Origin: Lachnospiraceae bacterium
Lineage (GTDB): Bacteria; Bacillota; Clostridia; Lachnospirales; Lachnospiraceae
Assembly: GCA_022763925.1 (NCBI GenBank)
Contig: JALERW010000024.1
Coordinates: forward strand, 1 to 60,211
Length of the DNA stretch: 60,211 nt
Direction: 5' to 3'
Below the pieces are notes generated by a model. The model was given only the letters and a program-made list of their open reading frames with translations. It searched no databases and had not been told where the DNA came from. This document shows positions 49,295 to 57,343 of the stretch, in pieces (position 1 is the first letter of the stretch; each line of letters begins with the position of its first letter). A program made the translations under genes and the position numbers.

Positions 49295-49699
49295 ATGAAA
49301 CAACTGATTTCAGGCATTCATCACGTGGCCCTGAAATGTCAGGGAACAGAGGCATTTGAACAGACTGTTCATTTTTACAGGGATATTCTTGGAATGAAGG
49401 TCGCAAGAAGCTGGGGAGAAGGCAGGAATGCCGGAATTATGCTGGATACCGGAAGCGGCCTGATGGAAATTTTCGCAAATGCCCAGGACGTAAGGGAACA
49501 GGGCGCCATCCGCCATATCGCACTTGCAGCCGAGAACGTGGATGCCTGCATTGATGCGGTAAGAGCGGCCGGATACGAGGTTACCATTGAACCGAAGGAT
49601 ATTGTGATCGCATCCAATCCTCCTTATCCGGCACGAATTGCATTCTGCATCGGTCCGGTGGGAGAGGAAATCGAGTTTTTCCATGTAAGGGAAAGCTAG
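49295..49699 (+). CDS. VOC-family (glyoxalase/dioxygenase fold) protein
   Basis: A 134-residue vicinal-oxygen-chelate protein with two beta-alpha-beta-beta-beta repeats. Likely metal ligands are visible: His in SGIHHVALKC, Glu in GLMEIFAN, His in IRHIALAAE and Glu in GEEIEFFHV, the H-E-H-E pattern of glyoxalase I-like enzymes. The protein could be a lactoylglutathione-lyase-type or epimerase-type enzyme; the substrate is unknown. AAGGGGG supports the ATG at 49295. It converges with the Crp/Fnr-type regulator gene. Confidence 0.88.
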   Translation: MKQLISGIHHVALKCQGTEAFEQTVHFYRDILGMKVARSWGEGRNAGIMLDTGSGLMEIFANAQDVREQGAIRHIALAAENVDACIDAVRAAGYEVTIEPKDIVIASNPPYPARIAFCIGPVGEEIEFFHVRES

Positions 49700-49716
49700 A
49701 GAAAAGCAGCTTTTTT
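49692..49716 (+). terminator. Possible terminator of the VOC gene
   Basis: AAAGCT (49692-49697) can pair with AGCTTT (49708-49713), and the six T residues at 49711-49716 follow or overlap the stem. The stem is short. Confidence 0.4.
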
Positions 49717-49719
49717 CCC

Positions 49720-50334
49720 TCAGAACAGAAGGGTAAGCCTGTGGTTTTTTCCTGCAAGCAGCCCTTCTTTTTTCATTTTTCCGATTTCCTTCATCATGGA
49801 GGTGCGGTCCACGGACAGATAATCAGCCAGATCTGCATAGGGAAACGGAAGCTCTATGATCTCTGAGCCCTGCAGCAGCTGTTCTCTTTTCAGGAACACC
49901 CGGAGCTTTTCCCGGATGGATTTCTGATGCAGGATATAGCTGTGAGAAAGAAGCTCCGTCTGGGGGTCTTTAAAGAGTGCTTCTTTCTGCACGCGGATTT
50001 CACCCGGATGTTCCAGGCAGAATTTCAGAAAGCTGTCCCTGGAAAAACACGCAAGTTTAGAAGCAGATTTGGTGATCAGATAGCTGGAGCCGTAACCGAC
50101 CTGTGCAAGCATGGACTGGGAAAGCATATCACCGGGACGAAAGATCTGAAGAATGTGCCGCTCAAAGGCTTCGTTTTCCACACAAAGATAGACAAGGCCC
50201 TCCAGAACAAGCCCCATCAAATGTTTTTCCGTGCTTTTCTGAAACACAAGCTCCTTTTTTTCAAAGGAAACAATCCGTGCAGATAGAGCGGACAGCACGA
50301 AATCCGGTACAGGAATTCTCTTTTTTAGTCCCAT
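49720..50334 (-). CDS. Crp/Fnr family transcriptional regulator
   Basis: A 204-residue regulator with an N-terminal cNMP-binding beta roll (KHLMGLVLEGLVYLCVE, ILQIFRPGDMLSQSML), a long dimer helix, and a C-terminal helix-turn-helix (YADLADYLSVDRTSMMKEIGKMKKEGLL). It has three scattered cysteines in the sensor domain but not the N-terminal Cys cluster of classical FNR, so oxygen sensing by 4Fe-4S is not evident. It is divergent from nrdD, whose promoter lacks a good -35, so it may regulate nrdDG. The Met at 50334 is used, with GGGGGT upstream; a TTG lies five codons earlier. Confidence 0.9.
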   Translation of the reverse strand: MGLKKRIPVPDFVLSALSARIVSFEKKELVFQKSTEKHLMGLVLEGLVYLCVENEAFERHILQIFRPGDMLSQSMLAQVGYGSSYLITKSASKLACFSRDSFLKFCLEHPGEIRVQKEALFKDPQTELLSHSYILHQKSIREKLRVFLKREQLLQGSEIIELPFPYADLADYLSVDRTSMMKEIGKMKKEGLLAGKNHRLTLLF

Positions 50335-50374
50335 ATCTAGTACCCCCAATGAAAAACATAAATAGATATTGTGT

Positions 50375-50402
50375 ATTATATCATGAAATGTGGTAAATGC
50401 AA
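50375..50402 (-). promoter_or_regulatory. SigA-type promoter for the Crp/Fnr gene
   Basis: On the - strand, TTGCAT (50397-50402), 16 bases, perfect TATAAT (50375-50380). Confidence 0.6.
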
Positions 50403-50425
50403 CTGTTTTTCTTTTGGCTTTCTCC

Positions 50426-50431
50426 TATAAT
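50426..50431 (+). promoter_or_regulatory. -10 box of a weak nrdDG promoter
   Basis: TATAAT at 50426-50431 has no recognisable -35 box, which would fit an activator-dependent promoter. A 16-base stretch at 50359-50374 matches 12 positions of the NrdR-box pattern (ending in TTGTGT), but no second box is seen. Confidence 0.4.
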
Positions 50432-50494
50432 ACAAATACGTGACACAGAAAGAAAGATAAATAGAAAGGGTTATACCCGGGGAGGATACATTCG

Positions 50495-52651
50495 ATGAAA
50501 GTAATAAAAAGAAATGGTTCTGAGGTGGATTTTGATGTCCAGAAAATTATCGTTGCCATTCAGAAGGCCAACAATGCAGGAATCCGGAAGGAATTGACCG
50601 AGGAGCAGATTGCAGAGGCTGCCGAGTATATCAGTTATAAGTGTGAGCGGATGAACCGTGCCGTCTCCGTGGAGGAGATTCAGGATATGGTCGAGAATCA
50701 GATCATGGCCAACGGTGCCTTTGAGATCGCCAAGGGATATGTCAAATATCGTTATAACCGTTCCCTTGTCCGGAAATCCAACACCACCGATGATCGGATT
50801 CTCTCCCTCATCGAATGCAATAACGAGGAGGTCATGCAGGAAAATTCCAACAAGGACCCCATCGTAAACAGTGTACAGAGAGATTATATCGCCGGAGAGG
50901 TAAGCCGGGACATCACAAGCCGTCTTCTCCTTCCGAAGGAGATCGTGGATGCCAATAAAGAGGGGATCATCCATTTCCATGATTCGGATTATTATGTACA
51001 GCATATGCACAACTGTGATCTTGTGAACCTGGAAGACATGCTCCAGAACGGAACAGTCATCAGTGAGACGCTGATCGAGAAGCCCCACAGTTTCTCTACG
51101 GCCTGCAATATTGCCACTCAGATCATTGCGCAGGTTGCCTCCAATCAGTATGGCGGACAGAGCATCAGCCTTGCCCATCTTGCCCCGTTTGTACAGGTTT
51201 CCAGAGAGAAGATCCGCGGAGAGGTTCTGGAGGAGATTAGGACCCTGGGTGTGTCTCCGGATGAGGAGACCATCTCTGAGATTGTGGAAAAACGGCTCCG
51301 CAAGGAAGTGGAAAAGGGTGTACAGACCATCCAGTATCAGGTAATTACGCTTATGACTACCAACGGCCAGGCTCCGTTCCTCACTGTATTCATGTATCTG
51401 AATGAGGCAAAAAATGAGCGGGAGAAGAAGGATCTGGCTCTTATCATTGAAGAGATGCTGCGCCAGCGCTATCAGGGCGTGAAGAACGAGGCTGGTGTTT
51501 GGATCACACCCGCGTTCCCGAAGCTGATTTATGTGCTGGAAGAGGATAATATCCGCGAAGGAAGCGAATATTTTGAACTGACCAAGCTGGCCGCCAAATG
51601 TACGGCCAGACGGATGGTGCCGGATTATATTTCCGAGAAAAAGATGTTCGAGCTCAAGGACGGCAACTGCTTCCCGGTTATGGGCTGCCGGAGCGCTCTT
51701 CAGCCCTGGAAGGATGAAAATGGGAACTTTAAGTTCTACGGTCGGTTCAACCAGGGCGTCGTGACGATCAATCTGGTGGATGTGGCTCTGTCCTCCGGCC
51801 GTGATATGGTTAAATTCTGGGAGATCTTCGATGAGCGTCTGGAGCTGTGCTATCAGGCTCTGATGTGCAGGCACAACCGCCTGAAGGGAACTCTTTCGGA
51901 TGCGGCTCCGATTTTATGGCAGTACGGTGCCATCGCCCGTCTGAAAAAGGGAGAGCCCATTGATAAGCTGCTGTATGGAGGATATTCCACCATTTCCCTC
52001 GGCTATGCAGGGCTCTGCGAGTGTGTCCGCTATATGACCGGCAAATCCCATACCGATCCGGAGGCAACTCCGTTTGCCCTGGAAGTGATGAAGCATATGA
52101 ATGAAGCCTGTGCAAAATGGTATAAGGAGACCAATATCTTCTTCAGCATTTACGGTTCGCCCATTGAAAGTACCACCTATAAATTTGCCAAGTGCCTGCA
52201 GCGTCGGTTCGGCATCATCAAGGGTGTTACGGACAAGGGCTATATTACCAACAGCTATCATGTCAATGTTACGGAGGAGATCGATGCTTTCAGCAAGCTG
52301 AAATTTGAATCCCAGTTCCAGGCATTGTCCACCGGAGGAGCCGTAAGTTATGTGGAGGTTCCGAACATGCAGGATAACCTGGAGGCAGTCATCAGTGTGA
52401 TGCAGTTTATTTATGACAATATCATGTATGCGGAGCTGAACAGCAAATCGGACTATTGTCAGTGCTGCGGCTATGACGGCGAGATGCAGATCGTGGATGA
52501 GGACGGAAAGCTGGTATGGGAATGCCCCAACTGCGGCAACCGTGATCAGGAGAAGCTGAATGTGGCGCGGCGTACCTGCGGATATATCGGAACGCAGTTC
52601 TGGAATCAGGGAAGAACACAGGAAATCCGGGAACGGGTGCTGCATCTGTAG
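50495..52651 (+). CDS. nrdD: Anaerobic ribonucleoside-triphosphate reductase
   Basis: A 718-residue class III ribonucleotide reductase that makes dNTPs without oxygen. An N-terminal ATP-cone (MKVIKRNGSEVDFDVQKI, about residues 1-90) gives allosteric control. The glycyl-radical body contains MHNCDL and TTNGQAPFLT stretches. The C-terminal zinc site CQCCGYDG...CPNCG is followed by the radical glycine in RRTCGYIG, G696. GGGGAGG precedes the ATG. The activase gene follows 53 bases downstream. Confidence 0.98.
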   Translation: MKVIKRNGSEVDFDVQKIIVAIQKANNAGIRKELTEEQIAEAAEYISYKCERMNRAVSVEEIQDMVENQIMANGAFEIAKGYVKYRYNRSLVRKSNTTDDRILSLIECNNEEVMQENSNKDPIVNSVQRDYIAGEVSRDITSRLLLPKEIVDANKEGIIHFHDSDYYVQHMHNCDLVNLEDMLQNGTVISETLIEKPHSFSTACNIATQIIAQVASNQYGGQSISLAHLAPFVQVSREKIRGEVLEEIRTLGVSPDEETISEIVEKRLRKEVEKGVQTIQYQVITLMTTNGQAPFLTVFMYLNEAKNEREKKDLALIIEEMLRQRYQGVKNEAGVWITPAFPKLIYVLEEDNIREGSEYFELTKLAAKCTARRMVPDYISEKKMFELKDGNCFPVMGCRSALQPWKDENGNFKFYGRFNQGVVTINLVDVALSSGRDMVKFWEIFDERLELCYQALMCRHNRLKGTLSDAAPILWQYGAIARLKKGEPIDKLLYGGYSTISLGYAGLCECVRYMTGKSHTDPEATPFALEVMKHMNEACAKWYKETNIFFSIYGSPIESTTYKFAKCLQRRFGIIKGVTDKGYITNSYHVNVTEEIDAFSKLKFESQFQALSTGGAVSYVEVPNMQDNLEAVISVMQFIYDNIMYAELNSKSDYCQCCGYDGEMQIVDEDGKLVWECPNCGNRDQEKLNVARRTCGYIGTQFWNQGRTQEIRERVLHL

Positions 52652-52704
52652 ACCTGCAAAATGCCAGGAAAATCCATTTGGGATCGTATTCGGAGAGGAA
52701 GAAC

Positions 52705-53262
52705 ATGAATTACGCGGAAATCAAATATTGTGATATCGCCAATGGCCCCGGTGTGCGTACTAGCCTCTTTGTTTCCGGCTGTACGCACAGATGCCGGAAC
52801 TGCTTTAATGAAATTGCATGGGACTTCGGTTACGGAGAGCCTTTCACAAAGGAAGTGGCAGAGCGGATTTATCAGAGCTGCCAGGCAGAGTATTATGCGG
52901 GAATCACCCTGCTTGGAGGGGAACCGATGGAGCCGGAAAATCAGCGGGCACTTGTTCCGTTTGTGAAGGAATTTCGCCGAAGGTATCCCCGGAAAACCGT
53001 TTGGTGCTATTCCGGCTATACGTATGAGGCGCTTACCGGACAAACAGAAAGCCGAAGCCGCTGTGAGGTGACAGACGAATTTCTGACGCTTCTGGATGTG
53101 CTTGTGGACGGCCCTTATGTGGAGGAGCTGCATGATTTGACGCTTCGTTTTCGCGGAAGCTCGAATCAGCGTCTGATCGATATGCCGGGGACGCTGGCCG
53201 GGGGCCGTGTGATCCTGTGGAGGGATGACCCGCTGTTTGAGAGTCATCAGCTTCGAAAATAG
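52705..53262 (+). CDS. nrdG: Anaerobic ribonucleotide reductase activating protein
   Basis: A 185-residue radical SAM enzyme that forms the glycyl radical on NrdD. The cluster motif CxxxCxxC is CTHRCRNC at residues 26-33, followed by the GGEPMEPEN loop that binds SAM. The start at 52705 follows GGAGAGGAAG; an in-frame ATG 27 bases upstream has no ribosome site. It is slightly longer than E. coli NrdG (154 residues), as usual in Clostridia. Confidence 0.97.
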   Translation: MNYAEIKYCDIANGPGVRTSLFVSGCTHRCRNCFNEIAWDFGYGEPFTKEVAERIYQSCQAEYYAGITLLGGEPMEPENQRALVPFVKEFRRRYPRKTVWCYSGYTYEALTGQTESRSRCEVTDEFLTLLDVLVDGPYVEELHDLTLRFRGSSNQRLIDMPGTLAGGRVILWRDDPLFESHQLRK

Positions 53263-53296
53263 TCTGAACAGCTGGATAAAGAAGATTAAGCTTTGG

Positions 53297-53332
53297 CCGG
53301 TCACGGAAATTATTTCTGTGGCCGGCTGTTTC
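53297..53332 (+). terminator. Terminator of nrdDG
   Basis: CCGGTCACGGAAA (53297-53309) pairs with TTTCTGTGGCCGG (53313-53325, two G-U pairs), followed by a T-rich stretch. Confidence 0.75.
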
Positions 53333-53409
53333 TTCTTATCATTTCTGGTTCTGTTTTTTTAAACCGGGCATAAAATAACAGAGAACCTTTTGAGATTTCA
53401 GATGGTCGG

Positions 53410-54303
53410 ATGAAGAAAGACTGGATCCAAAAAAATGCATATCGATTGCTGGCAGAATGCATGGTGCTGATTCTTCTGGCTGCACTCTGCGCGGACCGAA
53501 ATGCCGATCTTCTGGAAAAGAAAAGCTATGCCGCACTTGCGGGAAATCCGGAGGAAACGGCAGCTTTTCGGAGCATGGCCGTTCCGGCCGGTGTCTTTGA
53601 AAGCATCAGCAGTACCTGCAGGGCATCCGAAGAAAGCTGGGCGTCTGTGCTTGCTGCCTATATGCTGGATCATCAATTTGCACCGGATACATCAAAGGAT
53701 GCCAAGCCGCCGGAAGACGGGAATTACTGGTCCGAACGGGTCCGGGGGTATGAAAGGAAAAATCCGGAGGCCTTTGAACGTCTGGCCCAAAGCTATGAGG
53801 CGGTTTATGCCGATCTCGCTGTTTTTCCGGTGCCGGTTTCCGATATGCACCCGGATGCAGAGGTGTCGTATGAAAATTCCTGGATGTTTGAGCGAACCTT
53901 CGGGGGAGTCCGCGGCCATGAGGGAACGGACCTGATGCCCTCAGTGAAAAAGGAGCATTTTTACCCGATCCTCAGTGTGACGGACGGAACCGTGGAACAG
54001 GTTGGCTGGCTGACCAAAGGAGGCTACCGGATCGGCATACGAAGCCCTCACGGAGGCTATTTTTATTATGCCCATCTGTCTGCATATGCAGAGGAATTTG
54101 AGCCGGGAGACACGGTAAGGGCCGGACAGCTGCTCGGCTATATGGGAAATACGGGATACGGCAGTGAGGGCACAAAGGATATGTTCGAGGTTCATCTGCA
54201 CTTCGGCATTTATATCCGTACGGAGCATAACGGTGAACTGTCCGTGAATCCGTATTATATTCTGAAATATCTGGAGGATTTCCGTATAAGGTACAATTTT
54301 TAG
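53410..54303 (+). CDS. M23 family metallopeptidase, membrane-anchored
   Basis: A 297-residue protein with an N-terminal membrane anchor (residues 10-28) and a C-terminal LytM/M23 domain that would cut peptidoglycan cross-bridges. Zinc ligands are visible in GVRGHEGTDLMP (His and Asp) and VHLHFGIYI (HxH). The region between anchor and enzyme (about 100 residues) is unassigned. It lacks a strong ribosome site. The separate promoter of the RelQ-like gene follows. Related proteins include SpoIIQ-type and amidase-activator M23 proteins; its stage of use is not visible. Confidence 0.88.
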   Translation: MKKDWIQKNAYRLLAECMVLILLAALCADRNADLLEKKSYAALAGNPEETAAFRSMAVPAGVFESISSTCRASEESWASVLAAYMLDHQFAPDTSKDAKPPEDGNYWSERVRGYERKNPEAFERLAQSYEAVYADLAVFPVPVSDMHPDAEVSYENSWMFERTFGGVRGHEGTDLMPSVKKEHFYPILSVTDGTVEQVGWLTKGGYRIGIRSPHGGYFYYAHLSAYAEEFEPGDTVRAGQLLGYMGNTGYGSEGTKDMFEVHLHFGIYIRTEHNGELSVNPYYILKYLEDFRIRYNF

Positions 54304-54320
54304 AAAAACCATGCTATAAT
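54292..54320 (+). promoter_or_regulatory. Extended -10 promoter for the RelQ-like gene
   Basis: TGC directly before TATAAT (54315-54320) makes an extended -10 element; a weak TACAAT lies 17 bases upstream. It overlaps the end of the M23 peptidase gene. Confidence 0.6.
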
Positions 54321-54360
54321 GTTGAAAGGTTCTCAGGAAAAAAATGCAAGGGGTAGTTTT

Positions 54361-55176
54361 ATGGAAATACAATTATGGAGGGAAATACTGAATCCCTATG
54401 AGCTTGCGGTGAAGGAGCTTGTGCTGAAATTTGAACATATGAAGGAGGAATACCGGGAAAACGGGCTGTACTGTCCGCTGGAACGGGTGGACGGAAGAGT
54501 CAAATCCATTTCCAGTATTCTGGAAAAGGCGCAGAAGAAGAAAATTCCGTTCGAGAATATCGAAACAGAGATCGAGGATATTGCCGGAATCCGTCTGATC
54601 TGTCAGTTTGTGGAGGACATTGAAAAAATGGCGGATATTATCCGCGGCAGAAGCGATATGGAAATCAAAAGCGTCAAAGATTATCTGACGAATGCCAAGC
54701 CCAGCGGCTACCGGAGCTATCATCTGATCATCTATTATACCGTGGAGACGGTGAACGGCCCCAAAAAGCTGCAGGCAGAAATTCAGATCCGGACAATGGC
54801 CATGAATTTCTGGGCAACGATCGAGCATGATCTTCAGTATAAATATAAGGGAAACATCCCGGAGTATGTGCGGGTGCGCATAAGCAGTGCAGCAGAGGCC
54901 ATCCGCATGCTGGACAAGGAGATGTCTTCCGTGCGAAGTGAGATTATTGATGCACAGAATTCCTCTCTGCTTCAGGCAGGAATCGTTGCCGAGATTCTGA
55001 ATAATATCCAGAATCTGTACAAGGTGGCAAATAAACGGGAAATTATTAAAATACAGGACGAGTTTTACCGGATTTATGCCCTCAATGATCTGGAGCAGCT
55101 GGAGCGGTTCAATAAGGAGCTGGACATCATTGCTGAGGGCTATCGGGCACAGAGCATCCGTTCCGGGGCGCTGTGA
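54361..55176 (+). CDS. RelQ/YjbM-type GTP pyrophosphokinase (small alarmone synthetase)
   Basis: A 271-residue (p)ppGpp synthetase without a hydrolase domain. RelA/SpoT synthetase motifs are visible: RVDGRVKSISSILEKAQKK, IEDIAGIRLICQFVEDIE, KPSGYRSYHLIIYY and EIQIRTMAMNFWATIEHDLQYK, containing the catalytic Asp and Glu. It is about 60 residues longer than Bacillus RelQ because of a helical C-terminal extension that ends RAQSIRSGAL. The ATG at 54361 follows AAGGGG. The alarmone slows growth under envelope or nutrient stress. Confidence 0.92.
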   Translation: MEIQLWREILNPYELAVKELVLKFEHMKEEYRENGLYCPLERVDGRVKSISSILEKAQKKKIPFENIETEIEDIAGIRLICQFVEDIEKMADIIRGRSDMEIKSVKDYLTNAKPSGYRSYHLIIYYTVETVNGPKKLQAEIQIRTMAMNFWATIEHDLQYKYKGNIPEYVRVRISSAAEAIRMLDKEMSSVRSEIIDAQNSSLLQAGIVAEILNNIQNLYKVANKREIIKIQDEFYRIYALNDLEQLERFNKELDIIAEGYRAQSIRSGAL

Positions 55177-55197
55177 CCATTTACAGGAGAGAAACTT

Positions 55198-56613
55198 ATG
55201 ATGAATCTGCCGCAGAATTATCTGGACGAAATGAAAGAACTTTTGGGGGAGGACTATGACCGGTTCCTCGCCTCCTATGACCGTGTGCCGAGGCCGGGAC
55301 TTCGGATTCACACGGGAAAGCTTGCTGCCGGGAAAGCAAGGGAGCTGCTTCCTTTTCATCTGGAGCCGGTTCCCTGGATTTCCAACGGATATTATTACGG
55401 CGCGGAGGATATCCCTTCCCGCCACCCATACTATTTTGCAGGTCTGTATTATCTGCAGGAGCCAAGCGCCATGACTCCGGCAAGCCTTCTTCCGGTCCAT
55501 CCGGGAGATAAGGTGCTGGATCTTTGCGCTGCACCCGGCGGAAAAGCTACAGAGCTGGGTGTACGACTCAGAGGAGAGGGCGTTCTCTTTGCCAACGATA
55601 TCAGCAATTCCAGAGCCAAGGCGCTTCTGAAAAATCTGGAGCTGTTCGGGATTCCGAACATGTTCGTGACCAGTGAAGACCCCGGACGGCTGCTTGAAAA
55701 GTTTCCGGAATATTTTGATAAGATCCTGATCGACGCCCCGTGCTCCGGGGAGGGAATGTTCCGAAAGGATCCGAAGATGATCGCAGGCTTTGAAGAGCGG
55801 GGCCCAGAGTATTACGCCGGGATCCAGAAGCAGCTGGTGCTTCAGGCCGCAGACATGCTGAAAAGCGGCGGAATGCTTCTTTACTCCACCTGTACCTTTT
55901 CCAGAAAGGAAAATGAGGACGTGATTTCTTTTCTTCTGAAAGAGAGAGAGGACTTTGACGTTATCTGCGTCCCCCGTTACGAAGGCTTTTCGGATGGGCT
56001 GGGAGAGGGCTCCATAAAAAACTGTGTGCGGATCTGGCCCCACCGGATGGGCGGCGAGGGTCATTTCGCGGCTCTTCTTCAGAAGAAGCCTCACAGGCAG
56101 GAGAACGAAGACTGTAAAGGGGCGCTTCCATTAAAAGAGACGGGGCGGCCGGGAAAGCAGGCAAAGGCAGGGAAGCTTCCAGAGGCTGCAGCAAACTTCC
56201 TGTCCAGGGTCAGCCTTCCCTTTTCATCGACACCCATTGCAGACGGGAACATTCTGACAAAAGACGACCGTCTGTATCTGATCCCGGATCAGGCTTTGAT
56301 CCTTCCCGGCATCCGCTATCTGCGCACCGGACTGTATCTGGGTGATATGATCAAAGGCAGAATGTTCGAACCCTCCCAGGCGCTGGCTCAGGCGCTTACC
56401 GCCGATGGATTTGATTCCTGTATTTCTTTTTCGGCAGAGGATATCCGAACAATAAAATATCTGAAGGGCGAGACACTGGAGATTGGGGATCTCGCTGCAG
56501 GAAACGCCAAAGGCTGGCAGCTGGTATGTGTGGACGGATGGCCCCTAGGATGGGGGAAAGCAAACGGCGGAACCCTGAAAAACAAATATTATTCCGGATG
56601 GAGATGGCAGTGA
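55198..56613 (+). CDS. RsmF/RsmB-type rRNA (cytosine-C5) methyltransferase
   Basis: A 471-residue NOL1/NOP2/Sun-family enzyme. The SAM-binding segment is VLDLCAAPGGKATELG near residue 105, and the two catalytic cysteines are in IDAPCSGEGMFRKDP (PCSGEGMF is typical of the RsmF subgroup) and LLYSTCTFSRKENE. The C-terminal part contains the RsmF-type RNA-binding domain. It methylates a cytosine of 16S rRNA in relatives. Two ATGs are adjacent (55198 and 55201); GGAGAG lies ahead. It overlaps none of its neighbours but is close to the next gene (1 base). Confidence 0.9.
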   Translation: MMNLPQNYLDEMKELLGEDYDRFLASYDRVPRPGLRIHTGKLAAGKARELLPFHLEPVPWISNGYYYGAEDIPSRHPYYFAGLYYLQEPSAMTPASLLPVHPGDKVLDLCAAPGGKATELGVRLRGEGVLFANDISNSRAKALLKNLELFGIPNMFVTSEDPGRLLEKFPEYFDKILIDAPCSGEGMFRKDPKMIAGFEERGPEYYAGIQKQLVLQAADMLKSGGMLLYSTCTFSRKENEDVISFLLKEREDFDVICVPRYEGFSDGLGEGSIKNCVRIWPHRMGGEGHFAALLQKKPHRQENEDCKGALPLKETGRPGKQAKAGKLPEAAANFLSRVSLPFSSTPIADGNILTKDDRLYLIPDQALILPGIRYLRTGLYLGDMIKGRMFEPSQALAQALTADGFDSCISFSAEDIRTIKYLKGETLEIGDLAAGNAKGWQLVCVDGWPLGWGKANGGTLKNKYYSGWRWQ

Positions 56614-56614
56614 T

Positions 56615-57343
56615 ATGATGCGGCTGGATAAATATCTGTGTGAGGCTGGGGCCGGAACCCGTTCTGAGGTAAAGGAGCTGATACGCAGAGGCAGAATTAC
56701 GGTAAATGAAAAACCCGCAGGGAAACCGGACCAGAAGATTTCCGAAACCTCTGACAGCGTATGTCTGGACGGACAGCCTGTGCTTGCGGCCGGAAATGTG
56801 TATTACATGCTGAATAAACCGGCCGGGTATGTGAGCAGTACCGTACAGACGGATGGTCCAAGTGTGCTTGATCTACTTGCGGATGCTCCGGGGAAAGGAT
56901 TGTTTCCGGCGGGAAGACTCGACAGGGATACCGAAGGTCTGCTGCTGATTACCAACGACGGAAAGCTTTCCCATGATCTGCTTTCCCCAAAAAAGCATGT
57001 GGAGAAAGAATATTATGCGAAAATTGAGGGTATCGTAACGGAAGAAGATGTGGTAAGATTCGAAGAAGGACTGGATATCGGCGAAAAGCGCCGCACGCTG
57101 CCGGCCAGACTTCTGATCCTTCAAAGCGGAACGGAATCAGAGATTCTTCTGACGATCCGGGAAGGAAAATTTCACCAGGTCAAGCGGATGTTTGAAGCGG
57201 TGGGAAAGCGGGTGGTGTATCTGAAACGGGTTTCCATGGGAAGCCTTACGCTGGATGAAGCGCTTGCACCCGGAGCCTATCGCCCGCTGACGGCCGATGA
57301 GCTTCTGGCTCTTAAGACACCGAAAGGAAAAAGCAATGAATAA
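56615..57343 (+). CDS. RsuA/RluB-family pseudouridine synthase
   Basis: A 242-residue enzyme with an N-terminal S4 RNA-binding domain (MRLDKYLCEAGAGTRSEVKELIRRGRI) and the pseudouridine synthase core, whose catalytic Asp is in GRLDRDTEGLLL. In RsuA-type members the target is position 516 of 16S rRNA. Its end overlaps the next gene by eight bases, so the methyltransferase, this gene and the YgiQ-type gene are read in series. Confidence 0.93.
   Translation: MMRLDKYLCEAGAGTRSEVKELIRRGRITVNEKPAGKPDQKISETSDSVCLDGQPVLAAGNVYYMLNKPAGYVSSTVQTDGPSVLDLLADAPGKGLFPAGRLDRDTEGLLLITNDGKLSHDLLSPKKHVEKEYYAKIEGIVTEEDVVRFEEGLDIGEKRRTLPARLLILQSGTESEILLTIREGKFHQVKRMFEAVGKRVVYLKRVSMGSLTLDEALAPGAYRPLTADELLALKTPKGKSNE

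Noticed and set aside
50359-50374. NrdR operator upstream of nrdD
   Set aside because: Only one partial box (12 of 16 positions) is seen; NrdR normally binds two boxes spaced by whole helix turns. Kept only as a remark.
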